NCBI GenBank assembly: GCA_010093605.1 | Contig: MU004189.1 | Span: forward strand, 1,557,834 to 1,621,833 | Source: Lophium mytilinum | Taxonomy: Eukaryota > Ascomycota > Dothideomycetes > Mytilinidiales > Mytilinidiaceae | DNA: 64,000 bases | Direction: 5' to 3' | Shown: piece by piece, positions 47,009 through 58,156 of the stretch | Position numbering within the stretch: the stretch's first letter is position 1 | How the letters are laid out: the number at the start of each line of letters is the position of its first letter | The notes under the pieces: model-generated | The model's input: the letters and a program-made list of their open reading frames with translations, nothing else | Databases searched by the model: none | Told to the model about the DNA's origin: nothing | Position numbers and translations under genes: made by a program

Positions 47009-47657
47009 GACGACTGGAATGATCTAAAATGCAACTCTAAATGCAGTTCTATTGTATGGCAAAGCAGAACGAGACAAAAAGCAGATAACGATGTGAAGAG
47101 CAGGATGGTAGGATAGCAGAGTGGAAATCCCATGCTTCGGGTATCGGATGTCTAGCTCCGGGCTTACTATATCAGGCAGTGATCGGCTTTGTTTGTGCAA
47201 GAGTGCTCGACCATGACATTTATTTTGGAGTAGTGATGATTCATGGTCATCGGCTTTCTAAATACCAATATTACTCTCGCAGTTTGACTTGATCTACTTC
47301 CATAGCTTTGGCGTGAATAACAATGCAGTAAGGGACAGCGGAGCATGCAAGAGACCTTCGTATGATGCAATAGATATAAATCCATATAGAACTTCAGCAC
47401 CAGCTTATACGTAATGTAATCAAGCTGAGAGACAAATCACTGGCGACCTGTGTACTCGGAGTCCTCGGGAATGTTCTGTGAAAGCGCCATATGGCAACAT
47501 GCCCGACCCCGAGATCAATTTGTCAGCAGCTTCATTGTCGTTCCGCAGGCGTTGCCACGATGAATTGAACTGTATAAAGCGTCCAGACTCTCGGAAACTC
47601 TATCTACACAACCAAAGCAATACCGTCATCGTGGCTTTCCGTCAAAGTGTTCGCAGA
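47009..47657. promoter_or_regulatory. Divergent intergenic region, membrane protein / DsbA-like gene
   Basis: This is about 650 bp with the two promoters. No clear motif or ORF was recognised. Confidence 0.45.
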
Positions 47658-48401
47658 ATGACCAACTTCGACATCAAGATCGTGTCAGATACAGTGTGCC
47701 CGTATGCTGCCCCACAACACTTTAAGTAGTCAACATCTATACTGACTACATCCAGCTGGTGCTATGTAGGAAAGAAGAGACTTGAAAAGGGGATCGAACT
47801 CTACAAAGCCGCGCATCCCGACACCAAGGACACATTCTCCACAACATGGTATCCATTCTACTTGCAACCAGACGCTCCGAAACAGGGAATCGACAAGCAG
47901 CAATACTACCTTAGTAAGTTCGGCGAGGGCCGTACGCAGATGATGTTCCAGCGACTTGCGCAGCTGGGCCAGAGTGACGGCATCGCCTTCAAGTTCGGCG
48001 GGAAGACAGGTAACACGCGCGACTCGCATCGCCTGGTTCAACTCGGCAAGACCAAGTCGCCAGCCGTGCAGACGAGGGTCATCGAGGAGCTGTTTGCGGC
48101 ATACTTCGAGAACGAGAAGGACATCACTTCTCGCGAGACTTTGCTCGATGCAGGCACCAAAGCCGGACTGGACGCGGCCGAGGTGAAGACATGGCTGGAC
48201 AGCGGAAAGGGAGGGCCTGAGGTCGATCGGGAAGTGCAGGATGCCTACGAGCAGTCCATTTCTGGCGTGCCCAACTTCACCATCCAGGATCGATTCGAGA
48301 TTGGTGGAGCGCAGGAGCCGTCAGCGTTCGTGCAGCTGTTTGAGCGGATCAAGAAGCAGGATGGGGGTTCTTCGAAGAGCCAGTCTGGCGAGACATGCTG
48401 A
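47658..48401 (+). CDS. DsbA/FrnE-like thioredoxin-fold oxidoreductase
   Basis: This is a DSBA family protein (FrnE group), probably cytosolic because no signal peptide is seen. The substrate is unknown; relatives include polyketide-pathway and stress thiol oxidoreductases. Exons 47658-47701 and 47756-48401 give 229 residues. The splice creates the active site CPWC (residues 13-16): exon 1 ends SDTVCP and exon 2 continues WCYVGKKR. Without splicing the frame ends early. The helical insert follows (PFYLQPDAPKQGIDKQQYYLSKFG). The conserved cis-Pro loop is SGVPNFTIQDRFEIGGAQ near residue 195. The C-terminus ends in a polar tail with a final Cys. A DsbA fold with cis-Pro and CxxC makes redox activity very likely. 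Confidence 0.88.
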
Positions 48402-49152
48402 AGGGGCGGAATCCGTGGGATGGACTCAACTTCTCGTTTGGCAACTGAATTGTATGAAGGGAAAAGAAAGCTTCATCATGCCAAGCGTTTGAGGATCTTG
48501 TGCTGAGACTGTGATTTATGCAGGGGCTTAACTAGCTGCCGCAAATCTCCCGGCCCTGACGCCTCGTTAAACCTTGCTTCTTTCACTCACAACTGTTGAG
48601 ACATCAACGTTGTGATAGGACTTCCTGATGCTGGAACTCGTGACTCGATACACCTCTCAACGCCATGGCGTTAACCCGCCCTGCTATGCATGAACACAGC
48701 GACGGGATGGCCTGGCTTTCTCCTCGAATCAACAGCCAGAAGTCACTAGACTGGCGAGGGCAGTCCATGGGTCGAACTGAGCATCGATGAGTTGGTGGAT
48801 CGCCAGACGCCGCCGGCGTCAATACCAGGCTCATCAGTGGTGTTGGCGTCTCTCTTTGAAAGGGGTCCAGACGCATCTCAGCCACAGGGCCATCCCTCTA
48901 CCCAAGCTATGGTGGTGACACCGAGGGGCTGTCTCGCCTTCAGCTCTAGCAGGTCAAGAAGGCAGAAGGCTACGGTTATCAAGCATTTTATTCAGTTGGT
49001 GCCCTCCCGTAGATCTCATCTCGTTTCTAATCTGCGGTCTTTTCTATCGTCGGCTTGCTTTACTACATTCTACAGTCTCTCGTTTTAGTGTTCCTTAATC
49101 GCATAATTCTACCTCGAAAACCTCTGCTAGTTCAGGGGTTCCTCATTCAGCT
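48402..49152. other. Intergenic region
   Basis: This is about 750 bp with no recognised gene. The right end (49000-49150) is T-rich and probably the promoter of the next gene. Confidence 0.5.
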
Positions 49153-50465
49153 ATGATTCTTCCAATGCAAATTCTAGCTGTCGCTGTTCTCGTTCCTACC
49201 GCTACGTGTATTGCATTCGCTGGACCAAGAGCAACGCCTCCAGTTCCTCAGAGGTTGATTGATGGATGGAGTCCGAAACCAACACAAGGCCCATCGCCGA
49301 AAGAGCTTCGAAAGAGACAATTTGACTCTGTAGAGACATGTGGATGGATCGATGGCGACTTTTGTTAGCTCTGGTCTGCCCGCTCATATCTGCTTCTTCA
49401 ATACTAACACTAAACCTAGCGTCTCAAATCGGATGTTCAGCTGGAGCCACTTGCATGCTTCTCACCGATGTATTACCTGGAATGGCAGGCTGCTGCTCCG
49501 ACTTCGACTTCCAGGACTGTGGTTACGTCAATACATGCATCGACTACTCCAGCATGATGGGCAGCGGCTGCAATTCCGACTGCATGTCCAATACATTTAT
49601 CAAGAAGTGCACTGACACTATCTCCCCATACTGCGTCTCCTGGACATATATATCCGACAACGTGCAAGATTACGGCTGCGGGACCGAATCCTTCTCTGTC
49701 TTCGAGACCCTCCAACAGGACGTCACTGACGCGGCAGACTTCATCACGACCTCGCTCTCCCTCCCATACGTCGGCGCCAATATCGTCACGGGCTACCAAT
49801 CAACGGCATCAGCGGACGCTGTCACTATCACTAAGACTGCAAAGGTATCACAAACGGCCTCGGACACAACCGACACAACCGACCTCTTCTCCACAGCTAC
49901 AGCCGCCGCCTCCACCAGCTCCAAAACCACCAAAGTCTCTGTCGGCCTAATCGCCGGCGTCGCAGGAGGCGTCTTCTTCCTCCTCCTCGCCATCGCCGGC
50001 TTCATAATCTTCCTCTGTCTCCGCCGCAAACAAAAGCGCGCCGCCGCCTCCAACGCCGCCGCACTCGCAGCCGCAACAGCATCACGGCCTCAATCCCAAT
50101 ACTATCCCAACAACGGTCGACCGCAATCGCAGTACCAGCCCATGCAGCAGACCCCCAACCTCGCCCCACCCATGCCCACGGCACCAGAGGGGTACACCTA
50201 CTTTGGGCAGCCAAATCAGCCGTATAACCCCGAGTCGAAGTTCGCGACGCAGACAGTCAGCCCGGTATCTGCGCCGCAGACGCCCGCACCGGCCTATGCT
50301 GCGCCCGTTGAGTTCCAGACGCCCGGGGTGGGTGGGTATGCGACATTGCCGACGGCGAGTCCGGGACCGCTGCCGCTGGGAGTGGTGGAGGTGGATGCGA
50401 CGAGTAGGCCGCATCTAGCTCAAGGGGGTGGGCCGATATATGAGTTGGGAGGGGGAGGGAGATAA
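49153..50465 (+). CDS. Cys-rich single-pass membrane protein, unknown function
   Basis: I do not recognise a named family. Exons 49153-49363 and 49420-50465 (branch ACTAAC) give 418 residues. It starts with a signal peptide (MILPMQILAVAVLVPTATCIAFA). A Cys-rich ectodomain of about 100 residues follows, with the spacing CGW, GCSAGATC, AGCCSDFDFQDC, NTCIDY, SGCNSDC, KKCTD, YCVSW and GCGTES. A Ser/Thr-rich stalk then leads to one strong membrane segment (about residues 205-230, LIAGVAGGVFFLLLAIAGFIIFLCL) with a basic stop-transfer RRKQKR. The cytoplasmic tail is Pro/Gln/Tyr-rich and low in complexity. This layout is typical of fungal surface sensors or cell-wall-associated receptors, but that is inference from architecture only. 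The exact splice at residue 71 is fairly certain because it joins GDF to SQIGCS in frame. Confidence 0.75.
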
Positions 50466-51529
50466 AGCATGAGATCTAATCGTCGGGAAAAGAATGGAAA
50501 AGGCGAAGGGGGACGATTCTGTTTTTAGTTCTCTTATTAGGACGGCAAGGGAGCTGACCGGCAACGCTAATGTATTGGATGTGCTATGAACTGGACGGCG
50601 GTAATCTGGAAGGGATATAAGCTTGGGAATGTACGATAGACGGGGTCTGTGGGTACCCTCGAGAAGCGTGAATAGGAGCTAGTCTGGTATCTAGATCTTA
50701 GACTATTCCTATACTCGTTCTATGGAGACCCTGATGTAGCTCGAGTGGCTTTTCACGTTCTGTTTAAGCTGGATTGTCACTCGTTATTTCCATGTCAAGT
50801 CTAGTGCCTTCTAAATTAGACCTTGGAATAACGCTGAAATACAGTGGGTTGAGATGTACAAACTGGAGCCCGTCCGTGCGATTTCAAGTCTCTTTGGGCA
50901 TATCATTGCTCGATACCCTAAATTAGCTTAATCAAGTAAGCAGTTGAGGACTGCCAGATTTCAAGTCGTTTTACGATGTCTATATGTCCACTCATTTGAA
51001 GCGAACCCGGCGTCTCGTCGTGTCCCATCTCACTTCCCAGATCTTGAACGACCCGATTCAGGTCCACGCCAATAACACAACCAGACTGAGCACAAATCGC
51101 ACTGACTAGCTCCCGCTGGTTCCTCCCAATAATGCAAACTGAAGGCAAACCCCCGGTCTGATTCACGAGCAACGCCAATACTATGCCAAAACCAACCCCA
51201 TATCGCACGGACTGGCTCCCGTTACCAAATCTCAATGCCTCATAAACCTAGACTATCCTGGCGCTTAATTTGAGGTGTCTTGTCGTGACCATGGCAAACC
51301 TGAGAACAGACTGCACAGACTGGCTCCCGTCATGTTTTCACCTCTCTTTTTGATGAGTTTCACCGAAGGTTAGAATACACAAGATGGTCAGGAAATTGCA
51401 TGTCATCGAGGCGTTCGCAATTCTATGCATTGATAATGTCCGCCGCCACTACTGGCGCGAACTTGTCTACTACGAGACCATGGGATAGTATCGTACACCC
51501 GCCTCCATCCCGCCGATCCAGCCCCAACT
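50466..51529. other. Intergenic region with decayed 106-bp repeat
   Basis: This 1.06 kb lies between convergent genes. Its right half contains about three diverged copies of a unit near 106 bp (see the repeat entry). No gene was recognised. Confidence 0.5.
51011..51335. repeat. Degenerate tandem repeat, period about 106 bp
   Basis: The core GCAC(T/G/A)GACTGGCTCCCGT (first copy GACTAGCTCCCGC) recurs near 51099, 51204 and 51312. ACGCCAATA recurs at 51066 and 51172, and TCTYGTCGTG at 51013 and 51281. Confidence 0.7.
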
Positions 51530-53081
51530 CTATAGCCCATCATAGTCTCCAGCAGCCTCATCTTCATCAATATCGCCATCCTGGATCTCCTTGGCAAGTT
51601 CCCTTTCACGCTCCCTCGCCTCTTGCGCGTTCTTCAGCTCCAGACGGTGCTGGTTCATGGGGTATCTCATTGCCTTAACACACTCGTCGTGTAGCGACAA
51701 GCATGCGCGGATGCGATCATGGAAGGCTTCGCCGGGCTCGCGGGTGGCGTAGACGTCCCCAGCTTGCTTGGTCTGCATGTAGCCCTTCTCGTGGTCGATG
51801 GTGGCCTCTATAACGCCGTCGCGGATGGCCTTGGCAACAATGTATTCTGCCGACTCTTCGCTTTCAAGTCCAAGTCGGATGCAGATGTCGCGGAGCGAGA
51901 TTCGGGAGTAGGAAAGAGATAGCATGCGAATGCCAGTTTTGATGACGTTTTGGCGGAGACGGAGGATCAAGGTGTAGGTTCCGTCACGGTGGAAAACGGA
52001 AGAGTATGTCTGTACGACCTTCAGGAAGCCCTGGAGATCACCGACTCTGACGGCCTGGACGAGGCGGAAATACGGCTCTAGTGCGCGCTCGAGGTTGGGC
52101 TGGCTGAACACGGCGCGATCGGGAATATCACCCATAAGCAGCTCGACCACAATGAGCAGCTTAGTCGACGCCTGGTAGAAGCCTGTAGCCACGGCGTTGG
52201 TTGGCGATTTTCGGGTTGCGCTAATCAGATGTTCGTGCGCCTCCGTATATGCTAGCTGGATTGCTCGTATGCGTCCGAGGTAGAATAGGTACCGTGCAAC
52301 CTGGTTGTTGGGAGCAGTTGAGGGGAACTGGGTCTGTGCCACCAATAGATCGGCTTGTGTAATATCGGCGGTCGAGATATAGTTCCGTAGAAGGAGAGTC
52401 GTCACCGCAGCCTGAGTATCCTGGTCCTTGCGGAGCACTGAACTGCGCAACGCCGCGAGAAGCTTACCACGGATGGATATGACGGGCGATTGTTTGGATG
52501 GAGGCTTGGGATCCAGTTCCTCGTGAAATAGGGAGAAGTAGAAGTAAGACTTTGCGGCGAGGGAGTCGAGTGTTCTTCGGTTGAGTTCGCGGATCTTGTC
52601 TACGAGAGTCGAGGAGAATTCGGCGCCATCATCAAACTCCTTAGTATCATAGAGATAGACCTGTTCAACGTATCAGCTCCTGTTCTCAACAAGACCACTA
52701 AGAGGCACCTACCTGGATTAAGATGGCTATGTAGACATCAATCTCCGGGATAACCTCCTTCGGGTTCGCCTTCAGAATCGCCAGCTCTTCCTTGTATTGA
52801 GAAACAACACGACTTATCTCCTCTCCTTCTAGACCAGTTGCCTCGATCAAAATGCGGGCTGTGGGGTTACTCGGGAGGTAAGTCAACACAATGACAGAGC
52901 ATAGGATGCGGCCATCCAAGGTCTTCCGAATGGAAGATATCGACCGAAGAGCACGGAGGGTGAAACGGCTATCGAACTGAGCAACAGCGCGCTCTAAGAG
53001 AGCGAAGTTGCTGCGGATATCCTTGACAGGCTGATCGGGGTTGACGGCGGGTTGATCGACCTCCATGGTGTCGACTGCCAT
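51530..53081 (-). CDS. RPN3: 26S proteasome regulatory subunit Rpn3 (PSMD3)
   Basis: This is a scaffold subunit of the proteasome lid. Minus-strand exons 53081-52713 and 52660-51530 give 499 residues (yeast Rpn3 is 523). The N-terminal helical part starts MAVDTMEVDQPAVNPDQPVKDI and contains RFTLRALRSISSIRKTL. The middle consists of TPR-like helices (NNQVARYLFYLGRIRAIQLAY). The PCI domain near the C-terminus includes SYSRISLRDICIRLGL and AEYIVAKAIRDGVIEATID. It ends with a charged helix (EARERERELAKEIQDGDIDED). The single intron is in phase 0 between IAILIQ and VYLYD. The gene shares a 267-bp divergent promoter with SPC34. Confidence 0.96.
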
Positions 53082-53348
53082 ATCGAGCTAGAGAGAAACG
53101 AATCAACTTGAGGTGATGTTGAAGAGACCGAAAAGCTGGAAGTAGATGTGACAGAGAGCAGAGACGTGCAGTGGGCTTGAGGTGATGTGTTTAGGCGGGA
53201 GCTCGAGCTGGCGATGATGAGGCAAGCACGCCAAGCACGGGGATGGATTAACTACACGCTCCGAAGCCTATTTGTTGACAGTCGATTCCCAATCTCACTC
53301 TTTTGCGCGTCAAATACCCTCTGTCCCAATTGGAGCCTCCAAACTCTC

Positions 53349-54241
53349 ATGTCAATAATGACTCTCCTCGACGCTCATCTAGAACAGATTTCTTTCTGCG
53401 CTGCCTCAATCGCAGAGCTCCCGTATGCGCTAGATCCCAACTTTTGACCCCTCCTCCTAACGCGTAATAAGATTTCCTCCACCAAAGATATTCACAAACG
53501 CCCTACTTCATCCGCACGACATTACGACGCTTATACGAGATACCGAGTTACACGAACGCGCTCTGTTCTCCGTGCCGCCCCCTCCAGCTCAACCCAAGGC
53601 GCAGGACCCATCCGCAAGCTCAAACCGCCGAAACACCATCTTCAACCCAAATGGAGGAACTACTAGTATCACTGGTGGCGGTGCAAACGCCGTCAGAGCT
53701 CCGCGGAGAAATACTGCCGTAGCAGCTGTACTAGGAACAGAGCTCGTTGAAAGGATACGGAAAGGAGGAGGTGGGGGAGCTGGTACTGGACTCGGATACA
53801 GGACCTTTGATGGCACAAATCGAAATGAGGTTGACGTGGAAGTCTTACTAGAAGGGGCAGAAAAGCTGTGTGGCGTATAGTAAGCCTTACTGTGGCCATC
53901 ATTGATCACACTGCTAATCATCAACCAGCCCAATTCCAGGCGCAAAAGACAAAATAGCGGCATTACGCCAACGACATAGACGTCTAGAGGCGTCCATCGA
54001 GAGCTATGAGATCCGAGTAGCCGAACAAAACGCGCAGCTCAGCCGAATGAATAGACCTCGCGATTTCGACGACGAGCCCGAGGAGGAAGAACATGAACCA
54101 GACGCTCTACCTGAGATAATCTTCACCAAAGAAGACCTCAGAAGAGAAGAGGAGGAGATCCGAGAGCTAGAGCGGAAGAAGCAAGGACTGGAAGATAGGG
54201 TGAACTCCATGGGGAGAGATATCACTGGAGTCCTCCGATAA
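53349..54241 (+). CDS. SPC34: DASH/Dam1 complex subunit Spc34
   Basis: This is a kinetochore-microtubule ring component in the nucleus. Exons 53349-53422, 53472-53879 and 53929-54241 give 264 residues. Exon 1 encodes MSIMTLLDAHLEQISFCAASIAEL; a second ATG at 53358 matches family starts equally well. After the splice comes PFPPPKIFTNALLHPHDITTLIRDTELHERALFSVPPP, which shows why the intron must be removed. The centre has the family motif APRRNTAVAAVLG and the glycine-rich RKGGGGGAGTG. VEVLLEGAEKLCGVYPIPGAKDKI spans the second splice. The C-terminal coiled coil (ASIESYEIRVAEQNAQL... and DLRREEEEIRELERKKQGL) is the expected assembly part. No long ORF shows it before splicing, so automatic prediction could miss it. 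Confidence 0.93.
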
Positions 54242-54848
54242 TCAACAAAGGAAATAGCGCTATCAAACTGCAGTCCTCCACTTTAAAGCTACAACTCGTG
54301 GCCTTCAGGACGAACTTCTCACTTCAAACATAGGTTGTATGGATTAGAGGTACGTTCAAGTGATTTTGAGTATGGCATCCGGTCGATTAACATTTATTTG
54401 CAAAGATAAAACCACATGCCGCTAAGCCGCACGAAGCCTTCCAGCTACGAGGCTGCGTGCGTAGACGTACCCCAAGTCGTTGCAACTAGGTGAACTTCCT
54501 GGTTGGAATGGGAAATCATCGAGGTGTGCAGAAGTGTGGTGGATGTCGTGTACTTAGTCCTGATTTCTCATCTACGTCTCCTAATCCTCGTTCATCACAA
54601 CTATTCTCGGATATACATGGGTGGAACACATCGGTGCAGTAAATTTGGCTAATAAGCGGAGAGACCCCGCGATGGCGGGGAGATTCCGCTGATATAGAAT
54701 TAGATGTATCCGCCCCACGGACTCCAGGGTGTGCGCCCTGGTATTCAGAGAGCCAAGAGATCTGACTGCATCTATTTATCAACCCCCTCACTACTCTAAA
54801 CTCAGTTCGAATCCCATTACTACCCCACCTCTTGAGAGCGTTTTTATC
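54242..54848. promoter_or_regulatory. Upstream region of acyl-CoA dehydrogenase gene with hairpin
   Basis: This holds the SPC34 3' end and the acyl-CoA dehydrogenase promoter. An imperfect palindrome at 54655-54690 (AGCGGA ... CCCCGC-GATG-GCGGGG ... TCCGCT) lies 159 bp before the ATG and includes CCG-N6-CGG. Confidence 0.5.
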
Positions 54849-56256
54849 ATGATCGACTTTACTCTCACTGAAGAACAAACTGCCCTTCGCAATGGCGCTC
54901 GCACTTTCGCGCAAACCGTCCTAGCTGGTGCCTCTTCGGTCTACAGTCAGCTTCTAGATCAAGCATCACGTTTCCAATCCACTTACCCCATTCGCAAAGC
55001 TGTCGAGGCAGGGTTCATAAAAGGACAAATTCCCGCATCCCTTGGGGGAACCGCTGGCAGTCTTGTCAACGCAGCTATCCTGGTGGAGGAGCTTTACGCG
55101 GTAGAGCCTAGTGCTTCATTGACTGTCCTTGGAACGGGGCTAGGCCTCACCCCATTGCTGTTAGGGGGCAGTCAAGAGCAACATGCACGTCTATTGAAGC
55201 CTTTCCTGAGTAGAGAAGGCGAGCCCTTAGCAAGTTTGGTGCACTCAGAGCCAGAAGGGACAGCGAATTGGCTAGAGAAAGGGTCGCCCGGGTTGCAGAC
55301 AACGGCAAGGAAGGAGGGAAATGAATGGGTTATCAATGGGGAAAAGGTCGCCAAATACCCTTCTTCTAAGTGTTGTTTAAAGTTCGCTCACATCCAATGT
55401 AGCTTGGGACTACCAACAGTGGCGGTTGGGATGCCAAAGGAGCAGACCTTCAGTGCGTTGTCTGTCGTCAGGCGCAATCCAATCAACCTCAAGATCCCAA
55501 CAGCGATCCAGCTTCCTCGATCCTTATTCTCATGGTTACATCCACAGAGCTAGCAAACAACAAACCAGGCGCCTTCGTCGTCCTAGGCGACCCCGAACTC
55601 GCGGGCCACAAAGCAGCGTCTGGTCCTCATTCTCGCTTCACAGATTTTTGCGTGCCAGAGAAGAATCTCCTCGCGCCACCAGGCTCTGGCGCGCAGCTCG
55701 TGGAGCAAACGTTCGGTACTAGTGCCGCTATCGTCGGCGCCATGGCTACTGGTATCATGCGCGCTGCTTTCGAAGCCGCGATAGCCTTTGCAAAATCAGA
55801 CACCAGAGGCGGCACAGCTCCGACTTGTATCGACAGAGTGTTGCGGATCTCCTGATTGATGTCAAGATGCTTGTAGAAGCCGGGAGGGCGCTGACTTGGA
55901 AAGCTTTAAGCTGCTTAGAGAAGGGCCCAGGCACATTCGAAGCGAGATTGGAGATTGCGCTTGAGGCTAAGAGCTGGTGTTCTGATCAAGCTGTGAAGTG
56001 TGTTTTGGATGCCATGAAGGTTTTCGGGATGTGAGTATCAACCAGCGCGGCTAGTTTCAATCAATTAGCCAATCTACTAGCCTTGCTAACTCTTTCCCAT
56101 AGGACCGCTTATAGTAAAGATCAGCCATTTTCTAGGCTCCTAGAAGATGCTGCTTGTTTGCCATTATTTGATGGTGGAAACGTAGGCATTCGACGACGCC
56201 AGGTAGAGAGGATTTTCCAAAGCGACGATTACTCGCCTTGGGCAGCGACGTACTAG
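54849..56256 (+). pseudogene. Acyl-CoA dehydrogenase with apparent 1-bp frameshift
   Basis: The family oxidises acyl-CoA (or nitro/amine substrates) using FAD. Exons: 54849-55346, 55403 to about 56030, and 56103-56256. The N-terminal helical domain runs MIDFTLTEEQTALRNGARTFAQ. The middle beta domain includes SEPEGTANW and, after the splice, LGTTNSGGWDAKGADLQCVVCR. The C-terminal helices include VEQTFGTSAAIVGAMATG and FEAAIAFAKSDTRGGTAP. Just after this (55825-55845) the frame shifts: the expected QSVADLLIDVKM is present but one base out of phase, so the annotated frame stops at 55855. The rest (QSVADLLID... to GGNVGIRRRQVERIFQSDDYSPWAATY) is fully conserved. No GT-AG intron of usable size can repair it. 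Either the gene is recently inactivated in this strain or there is a base-call error. Confidence 0.8.
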
Positions 56257-56521
56257 TAGTCCCATCTGGGGCTTTTGGAACATGCAAGCGTGAGATATTT
56301 GAAGCGGTTTGATGTGGTGGTATTTATACACCTATTAGCGTCCAAGCTTGACCAATGACATCATCGCGTCGCGACTTTCATGTGACAGCCGTCAACGTCA
56401 ATCATCGTTGTTTTCCCCTTCCGCACCACTCCGTAACTCCATTTACTTCCCGTTAGCTCCTCTGTCCCGACTTCCGTAAATTGCTATCGCTCGCCTCTCA
56501 GAAATCAAACCAATTGCAACA
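56257..56521. promoter_or_regulatory. Short upstream region of NTF2-like gene
   Basis: This is 265 bp between the acyl-CoA dehydrogenase end and the next ATG. No motif was recognised. Confidence 0.4.
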
Positions 56522-57420
56522 ATGGAGAATCCAGGTAAGCATCTCCTTTTTTCAGCTGTTTGAAGACCTATTAGTTTTAGAGTCTGCACGGGTTCTTGTT
56601 CAAGGCGCCTTTCCCAAGCGCAGCTTTCATTCAATCTTATGGTCTTTCATGCTTACATTCGCTTGCTACAGTCGATGAGATCTCCGGTGTCATCCACAGC
56701 CTCACTCAAGACCCGACGCCACAGCAGATGGACACGATAGAAACCTACTTTACACCCGATGCTACCTTTACCCATCCCTTCTGTCGTACCCTCGCTAGCG
56801 ATTCGAAGACTCAGATCACTTATATCTACCGCTGGTATAAAATCATGAGCCCCAACATCGACATTACAATCAAATCTGTTGGTACGTTGCCTGTCTAATT
56901 GCCTCAGCCACACGAATCCCTTAGGAAGTAGTCCATGCGGCTCCTGATACGTGCCTATCAGGTCTCTTCATCATGCATTTCATCACGTGATCTCCATACT
57001 TTACGATATCCTGGCCAGAATGGCAGTCATTGATTCTCTAACTGTATCCCAGCCTTCGACAAACAGAACCTGACTCTCTACGTCTCTATGTCACAAGTCT
57101 TCAAGCTGTTCATCGTCCCATTCTACAAAGCTCCAGTTTCTCTCGTTACAGTCCTACAGCTCGAGCGCCGCGACAAGAAATACTACATCGCCAGCCAGAA
57201 TGACCTATATCAGACCGATGAATTCGTCAAGTTCGTGGCACCATGGGGAGGCGCTTCCCTAGTGCGACTATGGCAATTAGTAGCCACACCATTTTGCGTG
57301 CTTGGTGTGTGGCTTCTTTGGCCGTTGGGTGTATTATTCGACCTTGTCGTACGGCCAGAAGGCACGCAGAAAGTTGTCGGAGCGAGGGGAGAAGTAAAGG
57401 AGCTAGGGAACAAGGACTAA
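56522..57420 (+). CDS. NTF2-like (SigF-type) protein with C-terminal membrane segment
   Basis: This is a small protein of the NTF2-like superfamily, in the fungal SigF-like group; function unknown. Exons 56522-56534, 56672-56881 and 57053-57420 give 196 residues: MENPVDEISGVIHSLTQDPTP, then YFTPDATFTHPFCRT and IYRWYKIMSPNIDITIKSV. After the last splice the beta-sheet continues (AFDKQNLTLYVSMSQVFKLF, VSLVTVLQLERRD, YYIASQNDLYQTDEFVKF). The last part has two hydrophobic stretches (LWQLVATPFCVLGVWLLWPLGVLFDLVV), suggesting membrane attachment. The first exon has only 13 coding bases. The cone-shaped fold and lack of catalytic residues leave substrate or partner unknown. Confidence 0.8.
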
Positions 57421-58156
57421 TGGTAACATAGAGTGGAGTGTTGTAAGAGAGTATAAATTGAGAGAAGGGCTAGCGTCCAAAACGTGTGCTGATAAACCAT
57501 ACTTTTCACCAGCCTTAAACATGCACCGCCAGATACTGATGGAAATAACCTGAGTATCTCAAAGACTGAGAAAGGCAAGATAGACGTCGCAAAGACTAGC
57601 TCGAAGTGAAGGGCGGTCTGGACATCATCTGTACACTTTATTGTGTTGTTTCTCTATTTGTCCGTGCTGTCTGGGTATTCTTTCATCCACGTAGGTCTCA
57701 TACACCACCTGCCAGTGATGTAAGAGCGTGCGCTGTCAAATCATACCCGAATTTTCCAATATCGTGTCTCATTGTTTTTTATCCGCTCCTTTTCTCTCAG
57801 TGTCTGATACCAAAACACCGACTTTATCAAAGCAGCTCACCAGCTTATAATATACACAGTACTGGGCCAAACGTTCAGTCTCACGGAACTACTACCACTG
57901 CTCGGCTAGCACTCTTGGTTGATCGACGCTACAGCGAGAACTACGCCAATAAGCAGGCAGGCAGTCAGTCAAGAGGCAGCCTGGTTTCTACTACATCAGA
58001 ATATCCATCGTGTCCTCACTGCATAATCAGGTCATAGGTTTGGACCCGCCAATATCTTACTTATCTAGCCCGACACCACTGTAAGAAGGCCCCAACTTAC
58101 AGGTAGCTGGTCCTTTAGTAGGCAGCCTACTATACACTGCAGCTATTCTCACAGAG
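57421..58156. other. Intergenic region
   Basis: This is about 740 bp. The right part is AT-rich promoter-like sequence for the next gene. Nothing else was recognised. Confidence 0.45.

Noticed and set aside
57606-58037. 143-codon plus-strand frame
   Set aside because: No family signal and no supporting splice or composition pattern.
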